From the NCBI GenBank assembly GCA_037447655.1, contig JBBHKE010000396.1, forward strand, positions 278,549 to 342,548: a stretch of DNA of 64,000 nucleotides, given 5' to 3'. Below the pieces are notes generated by a model. It was given only the letters and a program-made list of their open reading frames with translations, did not search any database and was not told the DNA's origin. A program made the position numbers and the translations under genes. Position 1 is the first letter of the stretch; each line of letters opens with the position of its first letter. This document shows positions 1 through 9,264 of the stretch, in pieces. This DNA is from Zygnema cylindricum. Its lineage: Eukaryota > Streptophyta > Zygnematophyceae > Zygnematales > Zygnemataceae.

Positions 1-1557
1 ATGGCCTCAAGCCGATACATGGGAGTTGGTGGATTGTCCACCTAACCGAAAACCATTCGGTTGGAAATTGGTTTTCAAATTAAAACTGAACCCAGATAAC
101 ACAATCAAGCGCTACAAGGCCTAATTAGTGGCAAAGGGATTTACACAGAAAGTGGGAATCGACTACAAGGAAACCTTTGCTCCATTCGTCAGATTTCCCT
201 TTTTCCGCATACTTCTCAGTCTGGCAGCAGCGGAAGACATTCCGCATACTTCTCAGTTTGGCAGCAGCGAATGACATAAAAGTGCACCAGATGGACATCA
301 AGACAACCTTTTTGCATGGAGAATTGGAAGAGGAGATCATCATGCGACAACCCGAAGGATTTATAGAGGAAGGAGAGGAGAGTAAGGTATGGCGGTTGAT
401 TAAATCTCTTTATGGTTTGAAACACGCCCCCCGAGAGTGGAATAAGAAGCTTGATGAGTTTATTACCGGTCTGGAATTTTTCCGGATCAGCTCTGATCAC
501 TCAATCTATGTTTTCGAGGATGAGGAAGGTGTTATTTTTATTACAATTTATGTTGATGATTTGCTTGTTTAAAGTAAATCAATGGACAAAATTAATAAAA
601 TAAAAAACGATCTTAAGGGGAAATTTGAGATGAAGGATATAGGGGAGGCAAGATATCTATTGGGAATTCAAGTAGAAAAAGATTGAGAAAGAAAAATTAT
701 AAGATTGACTCTGAAAGAAGCAATAGAGAACATGTTCGAAAAGTTTCAGATTGGTAAAGCTAATAGTTGTACAACTCTAATGGAGTTAAAGAAGGGAAAT
801 GAGAGGAGTGTGGAAGAAGAATTCATAATCTTAGACAAGGAATTAGGTTCTGAAGAACAGAAATTGATGAACACTATTCGTTACAGCCAAGTAGTGGGAA
901 GCCTAATTTGTTTTATGAATTCTACTTGGCGGAATTTTGCTGCAGCTGTGGGAGTGCTGAGTAGAAGTCTAAATGCACCCACTAAGAGAGATTGGGATGT
1001 AGCTAACAGGGTCCTTAGATATTTGATAGGAACTAGGGATCTATGGTTGCATTTGGGTGGGGAGAATACTGACATCGCTACTTGGAGTGATGCCAGTTAG
1101 GGTGATGCTCCGATGAGGAGATGTACTTCTAGATATGTATTATATGTGGGTGATAGGGCTTGTTGTTGGAGCAGCAAACAGCAAAAGGTTATTGCTCAGT
1201 CCACCATGGAGGCTGAGTATATGGCCTCTTGCTCCGCTGTAAAAGAATTGATGTGGGTCAAGTGTTTGCTTGGTGAGCATGGTCACGTTAAGAGTGGTGT
1301 GCAGAATTGTTTTTGTGATATTCAGGCAGTAATCGCTATTTTTGCCAATCCTAAACTTCACTTTAAAGCCAAACACATGGACATTAGACTCAGCTTTGTT
1401 AGAGAGAAGGTAGAGAACAAAATAATCAATTTAGAGTACAAAATAGATAGCGAGATGGTAGCGGATATGATGACCAAACCTGTGTCTTCCCCTAAGCTAA
1501 TTTTTTCCAAAGAGAAGTGTGGTCTCAAACTAAAGAGTGACTAGAAAATAAGGGGAG
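1..1557 (+). pseudogene. Copia element A: reverse transcriptase-RNase H part of pol, broken
   Basis: This is the 3' part of a Ty1/copia polyprotein, cut by the window start. In order it shows the linker/RT start (WELVDCPP-like), the KARLVAKGFTQ and FAPVVRFP regions in degraded form, MDIKTTFLHGELEEE, YGLKHAPREWNKKLDE, the catalytic YVDDLLV near 549-569, then the RNase H part with QSTMEAEYMASCSAVKELMWVK and the end motif EMVADMMTKPV. The frame is broken at least by stops near 122, 570, 684 and 1098 and by a 37-bp tandem duplication at 204-277. The protein is closely similar to that of elements E and M. It is followed directly by a polypurine tract (AAATAAGGGGAG, ending at 1557) and the 3' LTR. 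It is a dead copy with no host function inferred. Confidence 0.92.
204..277 (+). repeat. 37-bp tandem duplication inside element A RT
   Basis: Two adjacent near-identical 37-bp units (204-240 and 241-277) begin TCCGCATACTTCTCAGT and span the conserved LLSLAAAED region of the RT. Because 37 is not a multiple of three, the duplication shifts the reading frame. It is absent from the same region of elements E and M, so it is private to this copy. Confidence 0.9.
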
Positions 1558-2491
1558 TGTAGAAATTAATTGTTCTTTTAGTATTTTCTAGGTTTTGTTA
1601 AAGATAAAATGCAGAAATAGAGCAGAGGCAGTTTGCCTCTAACTCCTCTCCTTAGCTCCCACACTTGTCGTATTCACTGAGAGTTGGAGAGGGAGCTAAA
1701 GCCATGGATGCCTAAGATATCCATAGGGAGGTAGGCAAGAGTGTGATAGTTTTTACTAAAATATAACTTGATCGCGCAGGGTTTGATCCCGCCACTTGCC
1801 GACTAATAAAGTTACCTGTAGCCGATAACTTCAACCAATTCTGTTAGATATAGCGGTATACGATAAAGGGTTTAATAGGTATTTAAATGTTATCATGTAG
1901 ATAAGCTCATAATACAAAATCATAGAACATAGATTCATTTTGCATTGTACGGAGTACGGAACATTACAAAACAGGTATCTCACATTTGTTTCAAACTTGA
2001 AACATATATCACGCAAATATTTATTACAGCTAAGATTGAAATCCGGTTTGATCGGACAGCCGCGAATGATGTCGAGATCGCGGAATATGATTTTGACGAT
2101 TTAGGGTCACCGCCACATCGACTGACATGTGGAACAACCACATTGGATCGCGATATCTCCGGGGATTAAAAGAGGGAATCCCTATATGACATCAGTCGAT
2201 GATTTCACGATGTCGTACAATGTCCGTATAGAAAGTACATCGGCACCTGTACCTTTCCGTACAACACAATATTTTGATTGGTGCCGTACGTTACTAGATA
2301 GAGTTTAAAAGAGGGATAGGACTTAGAAAATTTGAAGAGATATGACCCTCTCTCCCATAGAGCTCATGTACAAAATGTCAACTTTGACCTACTTTAACTT
2401 ATTGCTCAATGGAGCAAATTCAGATATTCTTTTTGCTATCAACTCACTGAAGTCTTGTCTTCACAGAGGTGAAGGTGGTCGGAGTTTATGT
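1558..2491 (+). repeat. Element A 3' LTR, left part
   Basis: The LTR starts TGTAGAAATTAATTG directly after the polypurine tract. It contains a tRNA-like stretch near 1765-1800 and a U3 module of repeated GTAC cores near 2214-2300 followed by TTTTGATTGGTGCCGTACG. Next come a CTTAGAAAATTTGAAG/TCTCTCCCATAGAG block and a GACTTTGACC-like block that other LTRs here share. It is interrupted at 2491 by element M and resumes at 8894-9001. The joined length of about 1044 bp matches the other LTRs in this stack. Confidence 0.85.
2487..2491. repeat. Target-site duplication of element M, left copy
   Basis: TATGT immediately precedes the left LTR of M and is repeated exactly at 8889-8893 after the right LTR. 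A five-base duplication is the normal copia integration footprint. Confidence 0.9.
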
Positions 2492-2811
2492 TGGAATTAT
2501 GTGTCCTCCATTGGACTACAAAATTCAGCAAACCTCTAGATAGTATTTAACTAACCCACTTCAAGCCACAACCACTGCTGCCCAAAAAGGCAAACTGACA
2601 ATTTGACTACACCCCTGAGCAGCCTTCACTCCCCTGAGTCCGTTGCAAAAAGAATCACTGAAAACGGCCAACCAGACGATTGGTTATAGGGTGGCAAAGA
2701 TGCCAATTTATACAAACTCTCAAAGAGAGAGTGAGGACTATCTACCTGATTTTTCCTAAAACCTAGTTTTTCCTAGTTCTCCCTCACAACCCTTGGCTAC
2801 TGCCCATACAA

Positions 2812-2888
2812 ACCAATCAGAATAGTGTACACTACCAAAAAGTACTACTGCCGATGTACTTTCTGTACGGCCTCTGTACGACAAGGCC
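2812..2888 (-). promoter_or_regulatory. GTAC-rich U3 module with CCAAT box (element M)
   Basis: Within 77 bp the GTAC core occurs six times (GTGTACAC, AAGTACTAC, ATGTACTTT, TGTACGG, TGTACGACA and similar) next to ACCAATCAGAA. The same arrangement recurs in the U3 of elements A, C and E and in the LTR fragment near 37.7 kb. GTAC is the core bound by SBP-domain factors of green plants and the core of the copper response element in green algae. Binding here is inference. Confidence 0.4.
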
Positions 2889-3264
2889 ATTAGGCGGACG
2901 CGTGTCTATTTTCCACTCGTCCGTACGTTCCTCGGAATTCCCGCAACCGAATGTCATCTCTCCACGTGGCGCCAAGTCATGCCACGTCACTAAATGCCAA
3001 AGTGACCATTCCGGGATTTTGGCGATGATGTGCGCCGTTAGATTTGACGAGATATGGAATCTCATCCGTAATATAAACTTGCAAAATATTTGTTTCGTTG
3101 TCGCAACAAAATGCGCAATATTCGTTTCAATTTAGTACTGTACTTTGTATTTCGTAAAACTGTATCTATGCGTGTCGTAAAGAGTTTCAGTTAAATGATT
3201 TCTGTATAACACAATAGTTTAAGTATTAATTAAACCCTATATCTCCTAACGGATTTCTACGACA

Positions 3265-3329
3265 GACTGGTTAGAGCTAACGACTACGCCGCGCTCTGCC
3301 GGTCAGGGGTTCGAGTCCTGCCGGACTCA
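3265..3329 (+). other. tRNA-like segment, antisense in the M LTR
   Basis: Read on the plus strand, opposite to the element, it has a D-arm-like TGGTTAGAGCTAACG and a perfect pol III B-box GGTTCGAGTCC (3308-3318) followed by TGCCGGACTCA. No CCA or well-paired acceptor stem is evident, so it is not called a tRNA gene. The homologous segment lies in the other M LTR (about 8626-8690) and in both C LTRs. Confidence 0.5.
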
Positions 3330-3526
3330 ACCTTTTGTTGGGAGTGATTTAAGTCACTCATTAGTCCTTCCTATGGAGTTGAGGCAGCCAGGCTCCATCG
3401 CCCTCTCTCTCCTTCAGTGACTACAACAAGTATGGGGGTAAGAGAGCAGGCTGCCTACATTTTCTTTATATGTTTTCGGCTAATTAATTTAGACCTAGAA
3501 AATACAAAAAACTACTTATTTCAACA

Positions 3527-3543
3527 CTCCTCTTATTTTCTAG
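3527..3543 (-). other. Polypurine tract of element M
   Basis: On the minus strand the sequence CTAGAAAATAAGAGGAG ends directly at the TG of the 3' LTR. It matches the tracts of elements A (GAAAATAAGGGGAG) and E (AGAAAATAAGGGGAG). Confidence 0.8.
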
Positions 3544-3562
3544 TCTAATCTTTACTTTTCTT

Positions 3563-4925
3563 TTAATACACATTTTCCCTACAGTATTTTAACTTTGGAG
3601 AGGGCACAGGTTTGGTCATCATGTCAGCCACCATTTCTTCATCAGATCTATATACAAGATTCACTATTTTATTCTCCACTTTTTTGCTTACAAAACTTAA
3701 TCTTATGTCCATATGTTTAGCCTTCCAACGGTGTTTTGGATTGGCTGCAATTGCTATGGCCGCTTGATTATCACAAAACACTTCATGCACTCCCTCCTTC
3801 ATATACCTCAATTCTTGCAGCAAAGACTTGACCCACATCAACTCTTTCACAGCAAAATAAAAGGCCATGTACTCAGCCTCCATAGTGGACTGAGCAACCA
3901 CCTTTTGTTGCTTACTGCTCCAACAGCAAGCACCTTCCCCAACAAACAACACATACCCAGAAGTGCATCGTCTCAAAGGTGCGTCCCCATCTGGCGTCAC
4001 TCGAAGTAGTGATGTCAGTGTGCTTCCCTCCCAAATGCAACCATAACTCTGTAGTTCCCACCAGATATCTCATGACTCTCTTGGCAGCCTCCCAGTCTCT
4101 CTTCTTAGGATCATTAAGACTCCTACTGAGTACTCCAACTGCTGCCGCTATGTCCGGCCTGGTACACTTCCTAAAATAGATTAAACTTCCTACGACCTGT
4201 CTATAGGGGATAGACTTCATAAACTCTCTCTCCTCTGGACTCATCTTATAGTCTAAGATCATCACACCTCCTTCTACACTCCCATCACTTACTTTTTGCA
4301 AGTCCATGGGAGTAGTAGAACTGTTAGCATTTTCCATCTGGAATTTCTCAAGCATATTTCCTATTGTTTCTTTCTGAGTAAGTCTGATGATCTTCTTCCG
4401 CCTATCTCTCTCCATTTGGATCCCCAAAATATATTTTGCCTCCCCTAAATCCTTCATATCAAATCCGCCTCTAAGATCTTTCTTTAGCATATTGATCTTC
4501 TCCAAAAACTTAGTTAACACAAGCAGATCATCCACATAAATTGCAATAAAAATTACACCATTCTCAACTTCAAACATATAGATAGAATGGTTAGAGTTGA
4601 TACGGATATATCCCAGATTGGTGAAAAACTCATCTAGTTTCTTATTCCACTGTCGGGGAGCTTGCTTCAGTCCATATAAGGATTTTGTGAGCATGCAAAC
4701 TTTGCTCTCTTCTCCTTCTTCCATGAACCCCTCGGGTTGCCTCATGAAAATTTCTTCCTCTAACTCACTTTTAAGAAAAGTTGTCTTAATGTCCATTTGA
4801 TGGATTTCCATGTCTTCCGCTGCTGCTAGACTGAGGAAAATCCTTACTGAGGGGAACCGAACAACTGGAGCAAAGGTCTCCTCATAGTCAATCCCCTCCT
4901 TTTGGGTGAACTCCTTCGCTACCAA
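3563..4925 (-). pseudogene. Element M reverse transcriptase and RNase H
   Basis: The RT is long and nearly open from 4925: VAKEFTQKEGIDYEETFAPVV, MDIKTTFLKSELEEE, SLYGLKQAPRQWNKKLDE, the catalytic YVDDLLVL, DLGEAKYILGIQMERDR, and RPDIAAAVGVLSRSL. Near 3994 a 2-bp deletion, relative to element E (ASYGDAP there), shifts the frame. RNase H continues in another frame: GDAPLRRCTSGYVLFVG, STMEAEYMAFYFAVKELMW, CDNQAAIAIAANPKH, and ADMMTKPVPSPKL near the end. The catalytic acidic residues of RNase H appear retained. Confidence 0.92.
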
Positions 4926-5078
4926 TCAAGCCTTATATCTCTCAATGGTATAATCTGGGTTCAGTTTTAGTTTAAATACCCATTTACACCCAATACCATT
5001 TCTGTCTGGGGGGCAATCAGCTAGTTCCCAAGTATTTGCTTCCATGATAGAAGCCATCTCATCATTTATGGCTCTAAT

Positions 5079-5492
5079 CTATCTTTCTTTCTCTGGACTA
5101 TTCACTGCCTCCGAGTAAGACTGAGGCTCATCTGGGTGAGATAGCTTAGTTACCTTATGAGCGGCTTGTTTTTCTTGTATCCTTTTGCTGCTCCTCTTTC
5201 CTCCTTCAAACTCCGAAGCTTGAATGGAAGGAAGTCTTGGGTTTCTTCTCAGTGTCTCATCGGCTCCCCTGTCCATGGAAGCCGGTTCTGTTCCCGCTTC
5301 TTCTATGTCCTCGAAATCCATAGGAGAGGTTTTTGGTGAGTCTTGTGTATCTCGTATCTCCCTTAAATCTGCAATCACGGTATCACTCATGTCCCTTTTG
5401 GGAACAACCGAGTTCTCCTCACTTTCGGACTCAAATCTGATTTTTATCTTCTTTGTATACTTAAAAGGATCAAACGACTTCCCTTCATCCAT
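5079..5492 (-). pseudogene. Element M integrase-RT linker
   Basis: This acidic and charged linker (MDEGKSFDPFKYTKK, ESEENSVV) ends with the ARRSSKRIQEKQ-like basic block and SHPDEPQSYSEAVNSPEKE, which normally joins straight to the RT domain. The same linker is seen in E (20194-20630) and C (about 15385-15790). In copia it is a low-conservation hinge with no enzymatic role assigned. Confidence 0.85.
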
Positions 5493-5498
5493 GAAAAC

Positions 5499-6515
5499 TC
5501 AGTGTTTGACCAGAATGATATCTTTCTTTGCTAAGTCATAGACTCTATATCCCTTAACATCCTCATCATATCCCACAAAGTATCCAGGTTTTCCCTTAGC
5601 ATCTAGTTTCCAGTCCTTCCAATCTGTGTCAAGACTGTACACTTGGCTACCGAATACTTTAAGGTGTGAGATATCTGGTTTCCTCCCAACCCATCTCTCA
5701 TAAGGTGTCACTCCCTTTACAGCTAAGGTAAAGACTGTATTCTTAATGTAGTTGGCACAGTTCATTGCTTCTGCAAAAAATCTCTTTCCTATTTGCTTGT
5801 TGGCCAACATACTGCATACACTATCTCCTAGTGTTCGATTCAACCTCTCAGCTACCCCATTTTGTTCTGGCTTATATGGTACAATTTTCTGGTGCTGCAC
5901 TCCCTCATCTCTCAGATATTCCTCAAACTGGTTAGAGGTATATTCCCCCCCATTATCACTCCTTATCCTCTTAATAAGGGTTTCATGCAACTTCTCACTC
6001 AAGGCTTTATTTTCTTTGAAGTAAGTTGATGTTTCAGACTTTGTTTTCAGAAAGTAGACTCTAGAGTACTTAGACCAGTCATCAGTTATTGTCATCATAA
6101 ACCTCTTTCCTCCAACCGAAGGTACTTTTGCAGGTCCCAAATTATCTGTGTGGACCAAATCTTACACTTTCTCACCTCTATATGTGGCGGCTTTGGGAAA
6201 AGGAAGTCTGTGAGCCATACCTTGAGCACAATCACTATAATCATCCATCATTTCATTGTCCCCAAACTAAATGCCTTCTACTACCCCAAGCTTTTTCATT
6301 TCCCTCAACCAATCAAAATGCACATGCCCCAACCGCTTATGCCAAATCATCATCTTAGGAACACCAACATAAAAAGCATTCTTCTTTTCATTACTCAAGT
6401 TGAGCCTAAACATTCCTTGGCTACCATTATCTGTCGTGAAGTAAACTTCATCCACATACTTAGTTGTAAAGACTCCCTTTCGAGTGAAGGTATCAAACAC
6501 TTTGTCATCTAACAC
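5499..6515 (-). pseudogene. Element M integrase
   Basis: The N-terminal part (6515-6267) has WHKRLGHVHFDWLREMKKLG, the GAG-pre-integrase zinc region. After a break the catalytic core runs 6158-5499. The first Asp is in MVHTDNLGP, the second in IRSDNGGEYTS, and the Glu in PEQNGVAERLNRTL, so the DDE triad is present. It is followed by MNCANYIKN, TPYERWVGRKP, HLKVFGSQVY and GYFVGYDEDVKGYRVYD. Function in intact relatives is strand transfer of the cDNA. The stop/frame break between 6158 and 6267 separates the two parts. Confidence 0.92.
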
Positions 6516-6542
6516 AGACGTAGAGACAAGATTTGTACTCAG

Positions 6543-7202
6543 CTAAGGAATGTAGAGTACATCTGAGAATGTAAGTATAAAAGTCTTACCCTCCACTAAG
6601 ACTTTTATATCTACTGATCCCACTAGATCTGTAGTAACTACTCTCCCATCCCCATACTTTATCTCTACAGTAGGGATTTTCCTTAACTTAGTGAAGAGTT
6701 CTTTATCACGACACATATGCATGGATGCACTTGAGTTGATAATCCATCCTTCCTGTGGAGCTTCTCGAATTGCTCCAAGGGCACACTTCTGTATCCGAGG
6801 GATCTCGTTCTCCTCCATACTCTCGTCAAGAAGAAGCTCCCGATCCTCCTCAAAAGACTCATCCTCCGTCTCTCCTGTGACTTTTGTAACCACAAGTGCC
6901 TTTTTCTTCCCTCTGGAAGAACCCCCTCCACGGTTCTCTTTGAGCCTTAGCTCTGGCAGCTTGACACAATCTGCGATGAAGTGTCCCAGCTTTTTGAAAA
7001 AATGACAAAGACCTTTTGCTGACCTCGGTCCTCCAAAATGATATCTTTCCCCTTTGTACGGTTTCTTCGTATCCTTCCCCCATCGATCCCCTCCTGCTGC
7101 TAGAGCTTGAATGCTCTTTCCTCCTCTCCTAATCTCCATTGTGTTTTCCTGCACAAGTATCATCTTGACCACTGTGTTCCATTTCCATGAACTATCACGC
7201 AT
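6543..7202 (-). pseudogene. Element M gag C-terminus, zinc knuckle and protease
   Basis: The open stretch covers late gag, the nucleocapsid knuckle and the start of protease. The knuckle reads CHFFKKLGHFIADC where element E has CHFCKKPGHYMADC, so the second zinc-binding Cys is Phe. The aspartic protease motif reads WIINSSASMHMC instead of the expected WIIDSGAS, so the catalytic Asp and the Gly of D-S/T-G are both changed. An acidic stretch (EDESFEEDRELLLDE) lies between them. These changes indicate loss of packaging and processing functions. Confidence 0.9.
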
Positions 7203-7371
7203 TTCCTGTACTCAATACACTATGTTCTTGAACTCATCTAGTAACTTCTTCATCAGAGTGTTAACTTTCATTTTCATGTATCTGTCCACCCTGCACTTTC
7301 CATCTCCATATACAAACAAGAAAGATCATTACGGTAATCTAACATCTTTCCTCCTTTATAAGTGTAACTCA

Positions 7372-7850
7372 CTAGCTTTTGCTCAGCCAACTGGAGCTCC
7401 TAAATAGTTCCAGCTCCATAAATCTAAACCAACTCACCCTCAACTCCTCGGCCTTGTAAATGTGAAGATGAGGAGTGGCCAAAGCTTGAGTGAGATGCCT
7501 GAGAATGAAGTTCTTGGCAGCCATGTTTACATCCTCCCACTTTTGAGTATCGTTATCCGTGGTGTTCACGGTCGCCGCTCTTGATACTGTGGCAATAGAA
7601 GTAAGGGGTGTCTCCTTCCCTTTCCCCTTTTCATACACACTGTTGTCCCCATCATCTGCCTCCTCCGCTGAGGCAGCCGTTGTTACAGGAAACCTTACTC
7701 CTCCAAATCCTGGTGGACCGAAGGTGGACGTTTCACTTGTCCACTGACGATACCCCAGTATCGTTTTTCACACAAAGCTCCCATCATCATGGCTTCCCAA
7801 TAGATGAACCCAGATCCATTAAAGGTGGGCACCCTAGAGGGTGGGCCCAT
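7372..7850 (-). pseudogene. Element M gag N-terminus
   Basis: The best start is the ATG at 7850-7848, inside the primer-binding site. It gives MGPPSRVPTFNGSGFIYWE, where FNG is the conserved copia gag motif, only ten residues in. The frame then stops near 7700, and a second open part (7638-7372) contains ILRHLTQALATPHLHIYKAEEL, equivalent to the gag helix region in E. A 3' frameshift follows. Confidence 0.85.
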
Positions 7851-7854
7851 AACC
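7840..7854 (-). other. Primer-binding site of M (half-tRNA type)
   Basis: On the minus strand GGTTATGGGCCCACC directly follows the 5' LTR. It is an exact 15-nt complement of the anticodon stem-loop of plant initiator tRNA-Met (GGUGGGCCCAUAACC), not of a tRNA 3' end. Drosophila copia uses the same kind of site with a cleaved tRNA half. Confidence 0.85.
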
Positions 7855-8888
7855 TGCAATTCTGTGTCCTCCATTAGACTACAGAATTCAGGAAGCCTCT
7901 AGATAGTATTTAACTAACCCACTTCAAGCCACAACCACTACTGCCTAAAAAGGCAAACTGACAATTTGACTGCACCTCTTAGTAGCCTGTACTCTCGTGA
8001 GTCCGTAGCAAAAAACATCACTGAAAACAGCCAGCCAGACGATTAGTTATAGGGTGGCAAAGATGCCAATTTATACAAACTCTCAAAGAGAGAGAGGACT
8101 ATCTACCTCATTTTTCCTAAGTCCTAGTTTTTCCTAGTTCTCTCTCACAACCCCTATCTACTGCTTGTACGAACCAATCAGAACAGTGTACAGTACCAAA
8201 AAGTACTATTGCCGATGTACTTTCTGTACGGCCTCTGTACGACAAGGCCATTAGGCGGACGCGTGTCTATTTTCCACTCGTCCGTACGTTCCTCGGAATT
8301 CCCGCGACCGAATGTCATCTCTCCACGTGGCGCCAAGTCATGCCACGTCACTAAATGCCAAAGTGACCATTCCGAGATTTCGGTGATGATGTGCGCCGTT
8401 AGCTTTGACGCGAAATGGAATCTCAACCGCAATAAATACTTGCAAAATATTTGTTTCGTTGTCGAAACAAAATGCGCAATATCCGTTTCAATTTAGTACT
8501 GTACTTCGTATTTCGTAAAATTGTATCTATGCGTGTCGTAAAGAATTTCAGTTAAATGATTTTTGTATAACACAATAGTTTAAGTATTAATGAAACCCTA
8601 TATCTCCTAACGCACTTCTACGACAGACTGGTTAGAGCTAACAGCTACGCCGAGCTCTGCCGGTCGGGGGTTCGAGTCCTGCCGGACTCAACCTTTTGTT
8701 GAGATTGACTTAAGTCACTTTTTAGTCCTTCCTATGGAGCTGAGGCAGCCATGGCTCCATCGCTCTCTCTCTCTTTCAGTGACTACAACAAGTATGGGGG
8801 TAAGAGAGTAGGCTGCCTACATTTTCTTTATATGTTTCACGCTAATTAATTTAGACCTAGAAAATACAATAAACTACTTATTTCACCA
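7855..8888 (-). repeat. Element M 5' LTR
   Basis: The LTR is 1034 bp and is the partner of 2492-3526. The minus-strand end is ...ACACAGAATTGCA, next to the primer site. It holds the same tRNA-like segment (B-box GGTTCGAGTCC at 8669-8679 on +) and the same GTAC/CCAAT U3 module (8170-8242). Confidence 0.93.
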
Positions 8889-8893
8889 TATGT
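8889..8893. repeat. Target-site duplication of element M, right copy
   Basis: TATGT, identical to 2487-2491. Confidence 0.9.
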
Positions 8894-9001
8894 TTGCCAG
8901 GGTGGGACGTTTTTTTGCTGAAACACAAAAGGAACAGGGTTATCCTAGAGGCTTCGTGTGAGCTACTCATTCTGAGGACCTATGGAGGTCTAAGAGTTGC
9001 A
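8894..9001 (+). repeat. Element A 3' LTR, right part
   Basis: This continues the LTR interrupted at 2491: TGCCAGGGTGGGACG, then ATCCTAGAGGCTTCGTGTGAGC and GACCTATGGAGGTC, ending GAGTTGCA. These blocks align with the end of the E LTR (ATCCTAGAGGCTTC..., CCAATGGAGGTCACAGAATTACA). Confidence 0.8.
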
Positions 9002-9005
9002 CTTG

Positions 9006-9184
9006 GGTGCTTTCAGTGATTTCTTTTTCTGTGGACTCAAGGGAGTTCAAAAATGCACATGGGAACAATCAAATCGTCTGTTTTTTTGCTTGGGTAGCAC
9101 TGGTCCTAGTTAAAAGAGGGTTAGTCAAAAACTAACTAGAGGCTTTCTGAATTCTGTAGTCGAATGGGGGATACAGAATTGTAG
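9006..9184 (+). repeat. Orphan LTR 3'-end fragment
   Basis: The blocks TTTCAGTGATTTCTTTTTC, GGACTCAAGGGAGTTC, AACTAGAGGCTTTCTGAATT and GGATACAGAATTGTA match the sense-strand end of an M-type LTR. No primer site follows it, so it is either the end of an older 3' LTR or a broken piece. About 80 bp of unassigned sequence follow. Confidence 0.65.
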
Positions 9185-9264
9185 TGACCCCTAGTGCATC
9201 CTTACAATACTTCAGCTTAGGAGCAGGAAAGAGCTTTAGTGAGCATATCAAGAATCAGTTTTGC

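Larger units (their letters stand above)
2492..3526 (-). repeat. Element M 3' LTR
   Basis: The LTR is 1035 bp. Read on the minus strand it starts TGTTGAAATAAGTAG and ends ...CACATAATTCCA. It carries an antisense tRNA-like segment (3265-3329) and a GTAC-rich U3 module with a CCAATCA box at 2812-2888 (plus-strand coordinates). An open frame on the plus strand at 2854-3135 is conserved in the other LTR only because the two LTRs are copies. Confidence 0.93.
2492..8888 (-). mobile_element. Full-length Ty1/copia retrotransposon M
   Basis: This 6.4-kb element is on the minus strand with two LTRs of about 1035 bp (2492-3526 and 7855-8888), a TATGT target duplication, a primer site next to the 5' LTR (7840-7854) and a purine tract next to the 3' LTR. 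The order gag, protease, integrase, RT, RNase H (integrase before RT) defines copia. It is inserted in the 3' LTR of element A. The coding region has several stops and frameshifts, a damaged zinc knuckle and a lost protease active site, so it is non-autonomous now. The LTRs differ at many positions by eye, which argues against a very recent insertion. Confidence 0.95.

Noticed and set aside
2854-3135. Open frame of 93 codons on the plus strand in the M LTR, repeated at 8209-8496 with similar protein
   Set aside because: The two frames are similar because the two LTRs are copies of one sequence. The frame is antisense to the element and matches no family I know.
3265-3329. Functional tRNA gene
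   Set aside because: A B-box and D-arm-like sequence are present, but the acceptor stem and anticodon arm do not fold convincingly and the segment is repeated in LTRs.
5224-5541. 105-codon plus-strand frame in element M
   Set aside because: It is the antisense shadow of the M linker and integrase end.
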